From positions 25,449,666-25,513,665 of the forward strand of contig VZDJ01000116.1 of NCBI GenBank assembly GCA_008694505.1: a stretch of DNA of 64,000 nt. The letters run 5' to 3'. This DNA is from Cyanoderma ruficeps. Its lineage: Eukaryota > Chordata > Aves > Passeriformes > Timaliidae. The notes under the pieces were generated by a model. The model was not told the DNA's origin. It searched no databases and was given only the letters and a program-made list of their open reading frames with translations. This document shows, one piece after another, positions 1 to 13,300 of this stretch. Both the position numbers and the translations under genes were made by a program. The stretch's first letter is position 1. Every line of letters begins with the position of its first letter.

Positions 1-3000
1 CCTGTTGTGTCTGCATTGTTTTTAGTTTGAGATCTGAGCTTTCAAGTGAGCCCAGGCTCCACAGCTGTTGCCTCCTCGCTGGGTGGTGCAGTGTTGGCTG
101 CAAGGAGCAGAGTACAGAGGGTGGCCATTTATCTTTGGGAGAAGTTATACCCTGATATAAATCTGTGAAATCAGTGGATATGGGAGGCAAATTTGGGAAG
201 CCTATCAGTAAAGGCTGAAGAAAAATACTGGAAACTCTCCTTTTTTAGCACTTCAGGGAAAGATGACAGCTGTGGCAATATGTGGGTATTTTAAAACTGC
301 ATCAGAATTTATTTTCAATCTTTTCTTAATCAAAATGATTTCTTGTCTATCTGAAGGGCTAATGGAGGCATATGTGCTAATTAAATGTCACACTGCAATT
401 GGTAGCTAATTTAAAGTATTCAGAAATATTTTCCATCAAGTCATACTGACTCATCTGAATCCAAAGCTGCCCTCCAGAACCAGTCCTCTACTTGCCAGTG
501 ACATTAAATAAAAGCCCCAAAAACATTGCCCATGCCCTTTGTCTTTTTCAGTTCCAATAAAGCTCTACATGGGGATTTCAAATTGTTAATCAGAAATAGT
601 AGGTGTACACACTGCAGGGCACTGTACCGAGAAATAAAAAGTTTTTAGCTGTTAAAAAGGGATAATTTATTGATATTGGTGTTTCTGTGTCAGAGTGTGC
701 ACTACTTAATTAGTTTTAGTGCAGTTAAAAAATGATACTTACAGTAACACGTTTCCATAAAAGTCTGTGAAGAACCAATAAAACATTAGGTCTATTCTGA
801 TGGGAATGCTTCTTTTGCATCCAGTACCTATTGCAATACGAATTCAGATTTATTTTTAAAATTAACTCTTTCCTTTTGATTTCTATGCAGAAGTTAAAGC
901 TGTTGCTGGGTGTTTGTCAGCAGTGCGTGCTTGGGATGTGTAGGTCCAGTTAATAAACAAACTGCAGAATGAAGAGTTACTTTGATACTGGTACTGGAAT
1001 GGTTTGCTCTACCTTGCTCTGTAAAATCATGTCAGGAAACACCAAATCTCCCGACACCCAGTGGTGTGCCTTAACTACAGGGAACGTTCCTTTTTCCATC
1101 AGAGTTTATATTATTGAAGTTATATTTTTAATTCATGCCAGCTTCTTCCTGGCTCATCATGAGTCTCGGTCATATATATCGTAACCCTTCTTGATGGCTG
1201 AGGGGCTGTGGATTTCCCAAATTACTTTAGATATTAAATGGCTCCGATCTCTTTGCTTGTGCTAACCTCTGAGCTGACACAAAGCTATCTCATCGTGCTG
1301 ATACACACAGAGAGCAGCATTTCAGAGCCTGAATTGCTCCAGCTCCAGAGAGAGCAGAGTCATGGTGATAAACCACAGGCATTGCTGCTTATCTCCCCTC
1401 ATCACTATCCCCTCTCATTCAGTTTTGTTAATCTTACATGCCAGCCACAGAACATTTCAAGCTTTTCATATTTTTTTTTGCAGGAAGTTATGGGGGTTTT
1501 TTTTCCATAATATTATCTGTAGGCAGTAAACAAACCTAGGTTTTCTCATGGCTATGACAATCAGTTATTCTCTCCAGGTACATCAAATAACATGACATGA
1601 ATGCTTTGCCCACTCTTAGTGTGTTTCAGAAAGGGTGAATTGAAGTCTTGGGTTCAAATGTAAGCCAAGGTGGTGTGAACAAAGAGCGTTCAATGCACCC
1701 AGCTGGTGCAAACTCTGGGCTCTTCCTCTTCTAGCCTGGATCACTTGTGAGAAGCCCCTAAAGCAAATCCTGAGTTATGAATTGTGCACATACTCTGTAA
1801 TTAGGCCAATTATTACCAACTTCAGCACCACTGACACTGCTCACAACCTTGCAGAAGCGCTGATTGCACAATTTAACATGGCAGGTACACTAGACAAGCA
1901 CTTGCTCCTAGCTTTGAGATCCACTTTGGGGAATACTAGAGGAAATATCCATGCAAAAACATGCCAAATGGAGTTCCAACAGCCCAGCCACAGTTAACCT
2001 AAGCCATGTTTTTCTTTTATATTTTAGGTGATTTATAAGACAAGTTCATGAACATCTGCTATCTTTTTGTTGTTTGCCCCAGTGGGGACATGCAGACAGA
2101 GCCATTTGAGGATAAAATCTGCTTATCAAGGGATGAAGCTTAGAAAAGAGAAGGGTCATCCATTATGTGTCTGGGATGAAAGTCTGGTGTCACAATCACA
2201 AGTTCCTGTTCATCCTCTCCTGGTGCCTTGCCATCCCATGTGTACTGCTCTGTCCTCTCAGTTGTTGTCACTTGGTATTTGGGACAATATTTGTCTGTGA
2301 GAGAAAAAGTCAAAGGCAAAATACCCCAATTTCCCCCTCTCCTGCCAACCNCACCAACCAACCAACCATCCACCCACCCTTTAGCTGATGCTCAGGACCA
2401 GGCAGAAATTTAAACCTTGCTGTATGATGCAGCTGAAAGCCAGGCAGTGGAGGAAACAATAAGGTGAGGTGCCAAATGATATCCTGGTGCTGCTTATGGG
2501 AGATGAAAACCGCTGTGGAAGCTCAGGTCAAAACCTCTGTGAGGATATTTATGCTCTGTCTGATTCCTTCACTATCGGTGAATGTTTCCATAAAAAGATT
2601 ACCCCGAGTTATTAGTCCATATCATCACAGAACTGCTTTTAGAGTGCTGTTACCTGGCTCTGGCTGTGATGTGGTGCTGGCACGAAATGATCCTGAAGGG
2701 CTGCACGCTGTGAAATGGAAATGAAGTTAATGTACCTCGAAGACCTCAGAAAAGAACAGCGTTTTTACTCGGTGTGGAGCTGTAAGCAGCACTGTTGGCA
2801 TGGCCAAAGCAACCCCAGGGACTGGGGCACCTGTTGCTCACTGATGTTCTTAATGGAATTTGGGCTCCTGTTTCCCTTGGGCCGCTTTGAAAGTCGCAGT
2901 TAAAGGCTCTCAAAGTTAATGGAAACCCTTTTATGCCTTAAAGGCACGCCATCAGGCTGAAGTGTTTGAAATCTTGCTTGCTAAGCTGTTAAAAATGTTG

Positions 3001-4830
3001 GGTGAATATGTAAAAATGAAGAAAAAGGCCAAAAAGCTGAGGCTAAATTTTTCTGTACTAAAACAAAGGAAGCCTGCTGCCAGGGGACACTTCCATGACT
3101 GAGGTTGTACTTTGGGCCATGACACAAAAGGATCAAAACCTGTTTCCTTTGTCCAAGGCCTGCATTCATTTCTCATAACATCTAGTCCTTTAAACAGGCT
3201 TGTGCTGACTTATGAATAGTGATAGACTGTATTTTTGGTTGGGACAAAGGAACATAAATCACCAAGTGTCAGGCAGCTTAGAAACCAGTGTGTCCTCATG
3301 ATTGTTTAATAGAGTGCAAAGGGAGTTGCCTTCAAGCTAGTGAAATCTCATATCCACTCACCCATTGGTGATGCTTCAAAAAGGAAGAGAATTGTTCTCT
3401 TATGAGTCTTGGCATAAAAATTTAATTAGCAGTTGAGCTCTTTGGGAAGATTAAAAAAAAGTTATTTCTTTTTTTACAGTTTCTTTCTTTAACTGTTTAC
3501 TTTCTATATCTGTATTGTTCGTAGAGACATCTGCTGCCTTCTGCAGCTAATTTTTTTTCTCCTTCAATTTTGAAATTATTTTGCCCAGTTTCACAAAGTG
3601 TGTTTGCTTGTTTGTTTGTTTGTTTGGTGCTGGGTTTTTTTGCATTATGTTGCACTAAATTCGAACACAATTTTGGGAAGATATTCAGAACACAAGTCAA
3701 AGAAGTAAATGAAAACCTAATCAGATTTAATATATAGTAGATAGAAAACTGCTGCTGTTGCATAAAATAATAATAACTACAGTAATTGATGGATTTGTTG
3801 AAATTACTCATTCTTTATATGAGTACAGATGAGTATATATTAATCAAAAAAACAATCCTCATCTGAAATCTGAGACTATTTTCATTATTTATTACATTTT
3901 CATCTCTTTAGCATGTGTTATTTTGCTTTTAAATCCATTAAATCTTATGACAGGATGTATCTGCAGTGTCCTAGTGTGTTTCCTCTGAGAACTGAGTTTG
4001 ATTTTTTTTTTAATTCCTCAGATTTAAACAACAATAAGTTTACCTTTCTTACATCACAAGGGGCAGGAAACAAAGATCAAGAAGAGCCCCAGACTTTTAA
4101 CTCTGTTGGCATTTATTCATTCCAATTGTCTTAACATCAAATTAATTACATTTCTGATCCAGTGTGACGAATTGTCCAAAAGTGCACTGGTGCAGGGATG
4201 TGTCCTGATCACCTCGAAGCTCAGATGTTTGTGTGTGGTTTTCTCTCTGCAGTTACCAGAAATAATAATACTTCAAATAATAAACTTTAGGACTCTCTCT
4301 TAGTTGAAGTTTGGAACTAAACCTGCTTGCATTGTCTAGGAGTCGACCTTTATTTTTCTAGTTGAAAGCCATAAAATGAATTTTTCATATGAATGATATA
4401 TTATCTGGAACTGTTCTTCTTTAGAAATGTTTCCTGTTTTCCTGCCTTGCACAAGCCATTGTCTTTTAAACTTTAAAAAAAAGCTTTGTTTTCATTTTGA
4501 AAACACTGAAACAAATTGTTTTGACATTTCTGAAGTTCACCTTCTTGGGGGAGAGCAGGCTCAGACTCTGGGTTTGGAGAAGCTGAGTACAACAGTAAAT
4601 ATTCCCTTTGCAAAACCAGACTTCTTAAGCTCCCAGAATAATCTTGTTGTCCATGTAGGCCAGTAGAGGACATAAACACTCTCACAAGTGACGGGGCTGT
4701 GTTTGACCTTCTTTGGTCCTTAAAGGTGGTTGTTTCCCTTTAGGAAAGGAGAGGAAGAAGAGGTCAGTTGGGCTCTTTTGAGTGCTGTGTAGAGGGAGTC
4801 TGGGTGTGCTCAGCTAAAGGGGGTCAGATT
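1..4830. other. PLPP4 intron 1, 5' portion: no gene seen
   Basis: This is A/T-rich single-copy-looking sequence. No exon-like open frame with family similarity is present, and exon 1 of PLPP4 (start MRELAIEIG in mammals) is not found, so it lies upstream of the window. There is a short CCAA/CCACC-rich low-complexity patch with one N at 2340-2380 and a (GTTT)n patch at about 3601-3626. Confidence 0.7.
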
Positions 4831-4853
4831 GGTTTGGGTTGGAAGAGACCTTT

Positions 4854-5302
4854 TGATGCCTTAAGTTTTAGTTTTCATGTTGTTCAGATTCTGTGCTGCC
4901 TAGGGGTGCTCCTTCTGAGCCTCATATTAAGTGTTAGTAAGCTCTCTTCATAGAGTAGGGAGAGAAGACAAATCCTTTTCCTGCTGAAGACCAAGGACAA
5001 CTTTCAGGCCCAAAAGCACAAACAAGGGTGGACTGAAGGGAGGAACAAGGAGGATGGGACCTCACAACCTGAAACTGTAATTGGACAATTAAACCCCAAT
5101 ATGCAAATGGACCAAAACTTACAAAAATGTAAGATCTTGTGACCGGTCCTTTATTTTGTGACTCTTTTGGGTCCACCTTGGGTGTAGCCCTGGTCAGGCC
5201 CTGTCCTGCCCAAGATGGATCCTGGAGGCCTTTTAATAAATATCTACTTTATTCTCCATCTCTGTCCAGTCTCTGTTTCAGGTCAGCTTTCCCAAGGCAT
5301 CA
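4854..5302 (+). mobile_element. Solo LTR, family 1, sense copy in intron 1
   Basis: This 449-bp element begins TGATGCCTT and ends AAGGCATCA, a perfect 9-bp terminal inverted repeat of the retroviral TG...CA type. It is flanked by a 4-bp direct repeat CTTT (4850-4853 and 5303-5306), which could be the target-site duplication. A polyadenylation signal AATAAA is at 5235-5240, near the 3' end as in an R region, and an octamer ATGCAAAT is at 5101-5108. A second copy of the same family lies inverted at 52800-53243. No gag, pol or env sequence adjoins it, so it is a solo LTR. The 4-bp duplication hints at an ERV1-like integrase, but the class is not certain. Confidence 0.85.
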
Positions 5303-7289
5303 CTTTAAAGATCCTCTGGTGTTGCAGTGCACTCCTACACCAGAGCAGATGCTTCCATATTATGAAAAGAGTTTCAGTTCCACCCCTGAACTTGTGAGGG
5401 AAATAAACCAGAATCTTCTATGCTCTTCTCATTGTAATCGGTCCAGTGCCAAGACAAAAAACACCCTTTAGCTGTTCCTCACCTAATGTAGCTATTTGCT
5501 GGTGGGCATCTTGCCAAAAAACCCCTCCTGTATCACTGACTACTTAAGAGAGAGCTCAAAGATTCTCGGGGCCTTTTCGGGGCATCTTAGCAGGTGCAAG
5601 GGACCTCCCTGCACTGTGCACAGCTTTCATTCTTTCGTTCTGTACAGTTTGTTACTTTCTCTTTAGTTAAACCTTTTTGATTTTTCAAAACACCTCTGAT
5701 CAAGCTGTCTTGTTGATGGCTTAATTATTCTTAAGCCATTTCTGGGAGGTTGCTGACATCCCTCAGAGCTTGATACACCTTCGTGGGGCTAAAAACAGCA
5801 GGCAGAATTGTATCTCCCTGGTTCCAGCCCCCTGCCATGGGCAGAGGCAGTGGCTTGCTCCTGTCGAGGAAATTCCTGACCCAGCTTGGTCTGAGGCCTT
5901 GTCTTCCCTGGGGAGAGTTGCATGTGTGAGTATGGTTTAATTTTACTCTGCTCTACAAACTGCTCTGGGCTTTTTCTCTTTACAAAGCCGCTTGATGTGC
6001 CCGCTACCAGTGTAAAAAACCTGGGTTTGGAGAGGTTAAAGCCTTTGGCTTTGGAAAATTTGCAGTAAAAAAAGCTTTGGGCAGGTGCACCTCTGAGTTT
6101 TGGCTCTGTGGGTTTATCAGGTGAGAGCAGTCTGCAGAAAACTGGTCCCTGTGTATTCCTCGGCACCCATTCCTCGAGTCCTGAAAAACCAGACCTGAAA
6201 TGAACAGTGGAAAGCAAAGGCCAAACTTCCCAGGCTGTCTGATATTCCCAGGTTGTCTTAATTCAAAGCCAAGGAAATTTAAAGAGCACTGAAGGACTCT
6301 GTGGAAAAGGGAATATGGTTTAAACGAAGTGAGACAATTCAGGTGGTCATGAAAACCTTCTAAAACTTTGGCTGCAGCCAAAGACCACAGTTCCTGCTTT
6401 TTCTTTCAGTGCATGACAAAAGATACCCACACAAATTACTTTCTACAGAACAATAAAACCTCAACACTTTATTTTGATGTTCTGAATTGGAAAATAACGT
6501 AATTACAGAACGATGAGGGGTTTTAGTGTGTTTGGGTGGATTTTTTGGGGGGTGTTGTCTTGGTTTTGGGGTTTTTTGTTTGTTTTTTTGTTGGGTTTTT
6601 TTGTTTTGTTTTCTTTGTAAGAGGGCTAATAGGCACAATAATGAAATTAAAACTGTTTTGGTAGAATGGGATATTTCTGGTTGACTTAGATTCTTAAGCT
6701 TGACAGCCCATCCTGTTTAAGAGTAAGTCTCTTTTGGAGATATTTTCTGAAGTTATCTCTTTTTTCTATCAGTAGAAGAAATTTTCTGGGCTGCTTCTTT
6801 CTTTTGCTTTGTGATCCTGCAAATGCAACTGTCATGCTTCAAAGTCGGAATCTTGTCATTTGAAAAACATTTTATAGTTTACATTTGTTATATCATTTCC
6901 TCAGGGTAAAAGACTGGATTACATGATTGCAAATTGATAATAAATGACTAGATGATTTATTTAATCTCACAGTGTCACTTGCACACTTTTCCCACCAAAA
7001 AAAAAATTCTCCAAAGCAGGGTTGATGGAACTTTTATAAAGTTATAGAACAACTTCAAAGGTGTAGACTTTTAAAAGGGTGTATTTTCTGAAGGGTGTAT
7101 TTAGAAAGTTTATATTACTGAAATGCAGTGAGGTAGGATGGCAGTGTAGAATTTAATAAGATTAATTCATGCATGCTGTGTCATAGGCAAATTTTGGGGA
7201 AATTCTAAGTGAGCAGAGCTCTTCTGGGAGTTTTTGGTCATCCCTTCAAATTGTGAAAAGACTTTGTACCTTTCATTGTTTTTTTTCAG
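5303..7289. other. PLPP4 intron 1, 3' end: low-complexity and unclassified sequence
   Basis: Bases about 5460-5780 resemble an old LTR in composition (AGCTCAAAGATTCTCGGGGCC, a T-rich stretch, ATTCTTTCGTTCTGTACAG), but I could not define ends. A hairpin with 9-bp arms (ATGGCTTAA / TTAAGCCAT) is at 5716-5739. A G/T-only rich tract runs at about 6535-6620. The long open frame at 5789-6217 on the minus strand has no recognisable similarity. Confidence 0.5.
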
Positions 7290-7398
7290 TTTTACAGAAT
7301 TTTTGGATCCATTCCAGCGAGTGATCCAGCCAGAGGAGATCTGGCTGTACAAAAATCCTTTGGTGCAATCAGACAACATCCCTACACGGCTCATGTTT
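7290..7398 (+). CDS. PLPP4: PLPP4 exon 2 (residues 20-55)
   Basis: The exon encodes [16 protein letters not shown] through TRLMF, the extramembrane stretch after the first membrane segment, and is highly characteristic of PLPP4. The acceptor is a T-rich tract ending CAG at 7287-7289 and the donor is GTAAGT at 7399. The exon opens with the third base of the split residue-19 codon (intron 1 phase 2) and ends on a codon boundary (intron 2 phase 0). Its length of 109 nt follows from those sites. The open frame runs through both splice sites into intron, so the coding limits are set by the splice signals and the family sequence, not by stops. Confidence 0.96.
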
Positions 7399-10300
7399 GT
7401 AAGTACTGAAGGCCCCTGGGTCATTTGATGGCTGTAACCTGAGTAAATTTTCATTTGATAAGCAGTAGGAAATATTTCACAAGTTCCTTTAATCCTAGAG
7501 GCAATTCTTTTCCAAACCAATGCTGTCCAAAATGTAGCAAATGATGGGAAGTCTTTAAAAAGCAGCGTTATCAGATGACTGCATTTATGAATGTTGATTT
7601 TTCAGTTCAGGAGTGAAAGCTGTGTTAGCTGAGAGGGACGTGAGAGAAATGAGTAGAGAAGATTTTTCAATCAGCTGGTTGGGTGACCTGACAGAACCTT
7701 GCCATGCTCTTATAAGGTTAAGTGCTTAAATTTTGAAATCCAATTTGTTTTATGCATGTTAGACACTGAGATACTGGACTCTGAATAATTTTTTTTTCTA
7801 TTCCCTAAAGGCAAAACCTTTGTTTTAGTTTCTGCCAACACTAAATATATCAAAGGGCTGCCCTGCTGTCACTGCTCTTCTGGCTCTCCCCTGCTCAGCA
7901 CATGCAGACTGGATGGCTGAATTTGGTTATCAAAAGTTCATGATTTTGATCACCTTCACTAGCAATGATTAACAATCATAATAATCTCTATGTATAAGAG
8001 CTCAGTAAGACAGGCCACCTCAGAAATGCAGAAATTGTGGGTGTAGTTCAAGCTGTAAAAGTAGAAGTTCAGTCTTTCCAACAGCCTCCTCAAACTCATC
8101 TTTTCCTGAGTCTTCAGCGAGGCCAGGGTTTTACTTTTCAAACTTGAATTCAGATTAAATGCAAATCAGCCACATCATTTCTTTTCAGCTTTTTTTAATA
8201 AACACTTAATCCTTCAGTTATAAACAATTTTTAATTAAGGAACAGCTTAAAGGTGCCTCCTGCATTTGAGGAGACCGTATATATCCCAGCCTTCTAAGAT
8301 TGAAGGCCTGATTTTTAAATTTGCCTTTATAAAAAAGAAACATTTTGTTTATATTGTATTAAGAAGCATCTCTGTTTTGGACTTTTTCCTCCTGAGTGGA
8401 TGAAAATGTATGTTTTTCCTGAAATGGAAGACAGCTGTGTATAAAAAACCTCCAAACCCAAAATCAAACAACAAAATCCAAAATAACCCCAAAGCCAAAC
8501 ATTAAATTGTTGTGCTGGGAAAGACTGAGTTTGTGTCATTTTTCCTTATGCTCAGCATTACTTTGCTGCATGGTTCCTCTGATCTGTTTATAACTGAGTC
8601 GTTCAAGAACCAAGAGTAAATCATGGTACAGGGTTTTGCTGCAGTGATGAAACTATTTTTGAAACCAGTTGGGATAATCATTAGTCCATCCTCTTGTTCC
8701 CTAGGCAGTGGGCACTGGGAAGCACAATTCCGGGATATAATTATAATATATTCCCCTGTTCCCATAGCCCCAGGCTTTGGCAAAGTTTGTGGTGGGGGGA
8801 ACTTTGAGGCTACTCTGTGTCGGTAACATTTGTATGGCCTGTGTTCTCTTTCCAGCTCAGATTGTAAACAGTGAGCAGCTCCTTAAATTAAGAAACACAG
8901 CTAATCTCTCTATACTTTTCTTATTTTTTAAATTTAAAAGAAGAAAAATCTGACTCTAGCGTTGACCACAAGCTTTCATGATGGAAAGGATTTGTTGCCA
9001 CTGCTGTGCTCTGGTATTGAAACATGGCTATGGCTTATCAGAAGGCAATCTTTAAGACTTTATGAATTGCTGAATTATTTTATTTGCTATGAGAGACTTG
9101 AATTCAAGAGAAATGTTGGGAATGCACATCTGAATTGGACAAAGCTGACTTCTGCATGGGTAGCAAAAACTGGAAAGAGCTGAGCCTGGTTCTGTCTGTC
9201 TATCAATGGATATTCCTTGTCTTGGAAAGTGCAGGTAACTGCCAGCTTTCCCCTGGATGAATGAAGCGTGTGGCAATCCCTGTAGCTCCAGCACAGCTCT
9301 GGCTTGCCAGGATGAATAATAAATGGCAGAGGTTTTGCCCATGTTTCACAAAAGCCTGGCAATGCTGGAATATTTCACTGCTGGAAAAGGCGACGTGGCT
9401 GCGATGCATCTGAGGAGAGTGTTGCTCATTAGAATGTTGCCAAATCTGTTTCAGATACGAGCCACAGAGAAACCTCTTTTTGCAAAATAAATAAAAAGGA
9501 GTCTGTCACAAGCCAAAATTTCTTTGTGTGTGCATTTTGCTGCAGAATAAAAAGCACCTTCCAGCTAATGCTTTTGTGTGAGGAGCAGCAATACACCACA
9601 AACAAGAATAGTTCATCTCTCTCAAAAATTCACATACTTGTAAAATATGAGGAAATCTGCAGTTTTGCCAGATTTCTGAAGATGGATGGGGAAGTGGTTT
9701 GGAACAAGCTGCCACTTGAATGCTATTCTTTGTTGATAATTTCTGCTGCTCCTGCTTGTTCAAAAGATTTCTGCCTCCATTAAACCACCACTATAAGCCT
9801 GTCAGCCTTGGCTATATTTCTATATGCTCTTCAGTACTGGAATGCAGATATTTTTGTCTTTCCTTTTTTTTTTTTTTNAACTTGAATCTCGCACATACTT
9901 ACGGGGAGATTTTAAGTGGAAATGACTCCTCTATTCTGCACAAATTCTGTTCCCTGCCTTCCTAAATGTAGAAAAGGGGAACAGACTCCAGAGCGTGCTT
10001 TAATCTGCCTGGTTCACTGAGTTAGATAGTATTTTGCAGATGCAGGCAAGGACAATCTGGTACAAGATGCAGAGCCAAAATAACAAATGTAGAGCACTCT
10101 CACTAGTGCTGCTGCCTACTCAGATTGTCTAAAATCATAAAGTGAGGACTGGGATTAATCTGTGGTGTAAAAAGAAGATTGAGTCACATGTCTTTTGCCA
10201 TAATATATCAGTCTGGTCAGCTTTTTCTGCCATTTCAGGTTCCTTGTAGGAGAATTCCTGTCCTCCAGCATTGAGAATTGCAGGATAAGGTTCTGTTTAA

Positions 10301-13300
10301 GCAGTGACTAAACCTGTAGATGCTCAGGTGCTGTTTTCCTGGGTTTGAACAAAATAAAGCAGCATGCTCTACATCTGAACACTTGTAAACAAAAGAATCA
10401 TAAAGACACAGTCTTCCCAATGCATTCAAGCATGACAGTTGAAAAGAAAACAAAAAGTAAGAGAAAGAACATTTTAAAATGCTGCAGTCTGTTGTGTTGA
10501 GGAGGGTCTTACTGAGCACTCAGCCTGAGTAGGTGGGCTGCCTTCCTCAAAAATGCACACTGAGGAAAAAAAAGTCCAAAATCTGTATGGATTTTGTATG
10601 AATTTCAGTGTATGAATTTCAGTGTATGAATTTTGTGGACCTTCTGGAGTGTTCCTTTTTCACTGGAGAAGCTGACATTTTAAATGCAGCTCTGGGCAAT
10701 TACAAATCAATTATAGCCGAGGGCTATATTGGAATATTAATGTGCTCGTCACCCTGTAGTTGCAAAGACAAATCATCCCACTTTGCTTAAGGTCAGGAGT
10801 TTGATAAAGATTGTTCAGCCTTTCAGTTTAAATGGAGCTGGCTGCAGCTGATTATTAATCAGTCGGACTGAGGAGGAATTGATGCTCTCACACGTGGTAT
10901 TTGTTATCTCTCACAGGCAATTTCGTTCCTCACGCCACTGGCAGTCATTTTTGTGGTGAAAATAATCCGTCGGACAGACAAGACCGAAATCAAAGAGGCT
11001 TTCTTAGGTAATGTATGTCATGCTTCAAGGTGGAAAAAATGTGTGATAGCTCTCAGAGATTGATTCCAAGTGTAGTCCACGCCTTGAAGAAAACCTGTCT
11101 CCATTACAGTCCATTATAGGAGTTTTCAGTGCAGTTTCAAGGCATCTCACACAGGCCTTGGGGTTTATTTGTGTTTCTAGAGGTACAAATTCTGTGCCTT
11201 AATTCCACAATCTAACCAGCAAGGACTGGAATTTGATCAGCAAAGACAAGTCCATCTAAGAAACTGTTCAGATGTATGTTTTTCTGTCATACCCAGTCTA
11301 TTGCTTACCTCTTATTTATACTTGGCAGCTATTCTAAATTAAGATTTTGACTGGAAAGTCCTGTGCAGCTCAGCTGTTTAGTGTAGGAAATTACTCCTCT
11401 CATTGTTTTCTCTGATATTCTCCTGGAATTTACTGTTACCCATTGCAAAATCCATGCTCTTGGCTCAGTTTTTCTAATTAGAATTCTAATCCCATTGTTT
11501 CATCTTAAACTGCCAATGGGATTAGCTGTGCACTAAATCCTGGACTGTGAGCAGTAGTGGCTGTGCTATGGGTGAGGTCTAATTACAGTTGTAGGCAGAA
11601 AATCGGAGCAGAGGACAATGGAGAGGGTAAGTTTTAAGCTGTTCCAGCTAATTCTAATTCTGGCTGTGCCTATCTCTTGAAATCTTGCAGTGATACATGC
11701 TCAGATCCTTTCTACACAGATATTGCCAGAGACCAATATTGATTCAAACACTTTCACTGGCAAGGGATGCCTCGAAACACTAAGAACTGCAAGTGTTTCT
11801 GTTGGCCTTATGTTTGAAATATGCATAATCCTGAAATTCTGTTTTACTGGCTAATTTACACTTTATTTATTGCCCCCTATATGGTAAAATCAAAGCAATG
11901 CTCAGCCTTGCCTTAACCAGATAGGATGTAAATGGCATTGTGTGTCTACCTTGGAAAAAGTTTTAGACACGGCTTCATTCCCATAGATGATTCTTTCTCC
12001 AGTTGCTCTCACACAAGTGTGAAACCATCCTGGGTTTGTTTTGGCTGCTGCCAGTCATTTGTTGTAAGTTCTGAACTGTCTTAGAGTGATACTTTACTGA
12101 CAAATCCATTCAGTGGAAACATCTCCTCATTCATAAAACACACACAGTCAGTTCTCAGCCTCACTTTCTGTTGTGCAAGAAAGAAAGGAGCTTAGACTCA
12201 GTTTCCCCATCACTTATTTTCACCTTTTTGTTCTAAAAAGACATTATTTATTTTTTTCCTGCTGTTTTGCCTGCTGTTGTTATTGCCTCTATAACATCTA
12301 GGAGAAAAGTTGCCAGGTTCCCTAGTATTCCCCTTGGTACCCAGACTAAGGAAACACCAACCTTGATGTTCTGTTCAGTTTGTGCCATAAGTGTGGAACT
12401 TCTTGTGGCTTATTTTTGTTCCAGTGCACTGTACACTGATGAGGCTCTGGTGACGTGAAGGTTCATTAGCTGTGGTGGGCCTCTGATTTGCTGAGATCCG
12501 GCACAGAATGTTCAATCCCCCAAATGGTGGATTTCCTTAAGCACGATGCATGGAGGAGAGAAAAGGTTAAGAAGATATGAAAATTATTTGCCCCCCCCAT
12601 GTTGCTCAGGCTGCGGTTCTCACACATTCGGGGTCACCACTTGTCGCTAGCCAAGGCTGGGTGTGTCCCACTTTAGGGGCAGAAAGAGAGCAGGCCAGAA
12701 GCATCGCAGAGAGGGGACAAACTCTTGTACTTTATTTACAATTTCACTACTTTATACATTTGTACAGAGGTCCAGAGATTGGCTACACAGGTCGCCACCT
12801 CTTCGACCTGGATGGTGGACACCACCATCAATCATTTCTTCTCTCAGAGGAGAATGCAAACATTCTAAGAATAAACATTGTTTACATTAGGCTGCGTGTG
12901 AAAGCCTCTGCACAGAGACAGAAGGCAGAAACTGAGGGCAACACCCCCATATAACCATTAATACAAAGAAGGGGATCCAATCCACCTGGAGTAAGGAGGA
13001 GTTAATTTAGGTGCCCTTAAGCCTTCCCCTTGGAGTGCCTGAATCTCTCACTGACTGGATTATATGACTTTAGATGGGCAATATGAATCTTTCTTAAAGG
13101 AAACAACAGCAGAGCAAATACAATTTTTTTACCATCCTACATTCACACTGTCGCTTGGTGCTTGGATTGCCACTGTAAGAAATGTGCAACAGTGAAGGCA
13201 CAGCTCTGTCAGGTGCACAAGGAACAATCAAGACGAAACTCAACAGAAAGACTCAATTTACTGCCTGTCTTCAAAAGCAGATATGTTTTTTCAAGAAGGG

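Noticed and set aside
2351..2351. N positions (2351, 9878, 62647) as possible gaps
   Set aside because: Each is a single N in simple sequence, so they are base-call ambiguities and not gaps hiding sequence.
5789..6381. 142- and 125-codon minus-strand open frames in intron 1
   Set aside because: No start context, domain or splice structure supports them, and the two overlap in different frames.
12632..12641. TGGTGACCCC next to LTR-like sequence, first read as a primer binding site
   Set aside because: The true LTR end and 6-bp target duplication lie beyond it (12600 and 12594-12599), so this motif is inside the LTR.
12577..12954. 125-codon open frame on the plus strand
   Set aside because: It crosses the antisense solo LTR from end to end; the translated residues have no retroviral protein similarity.
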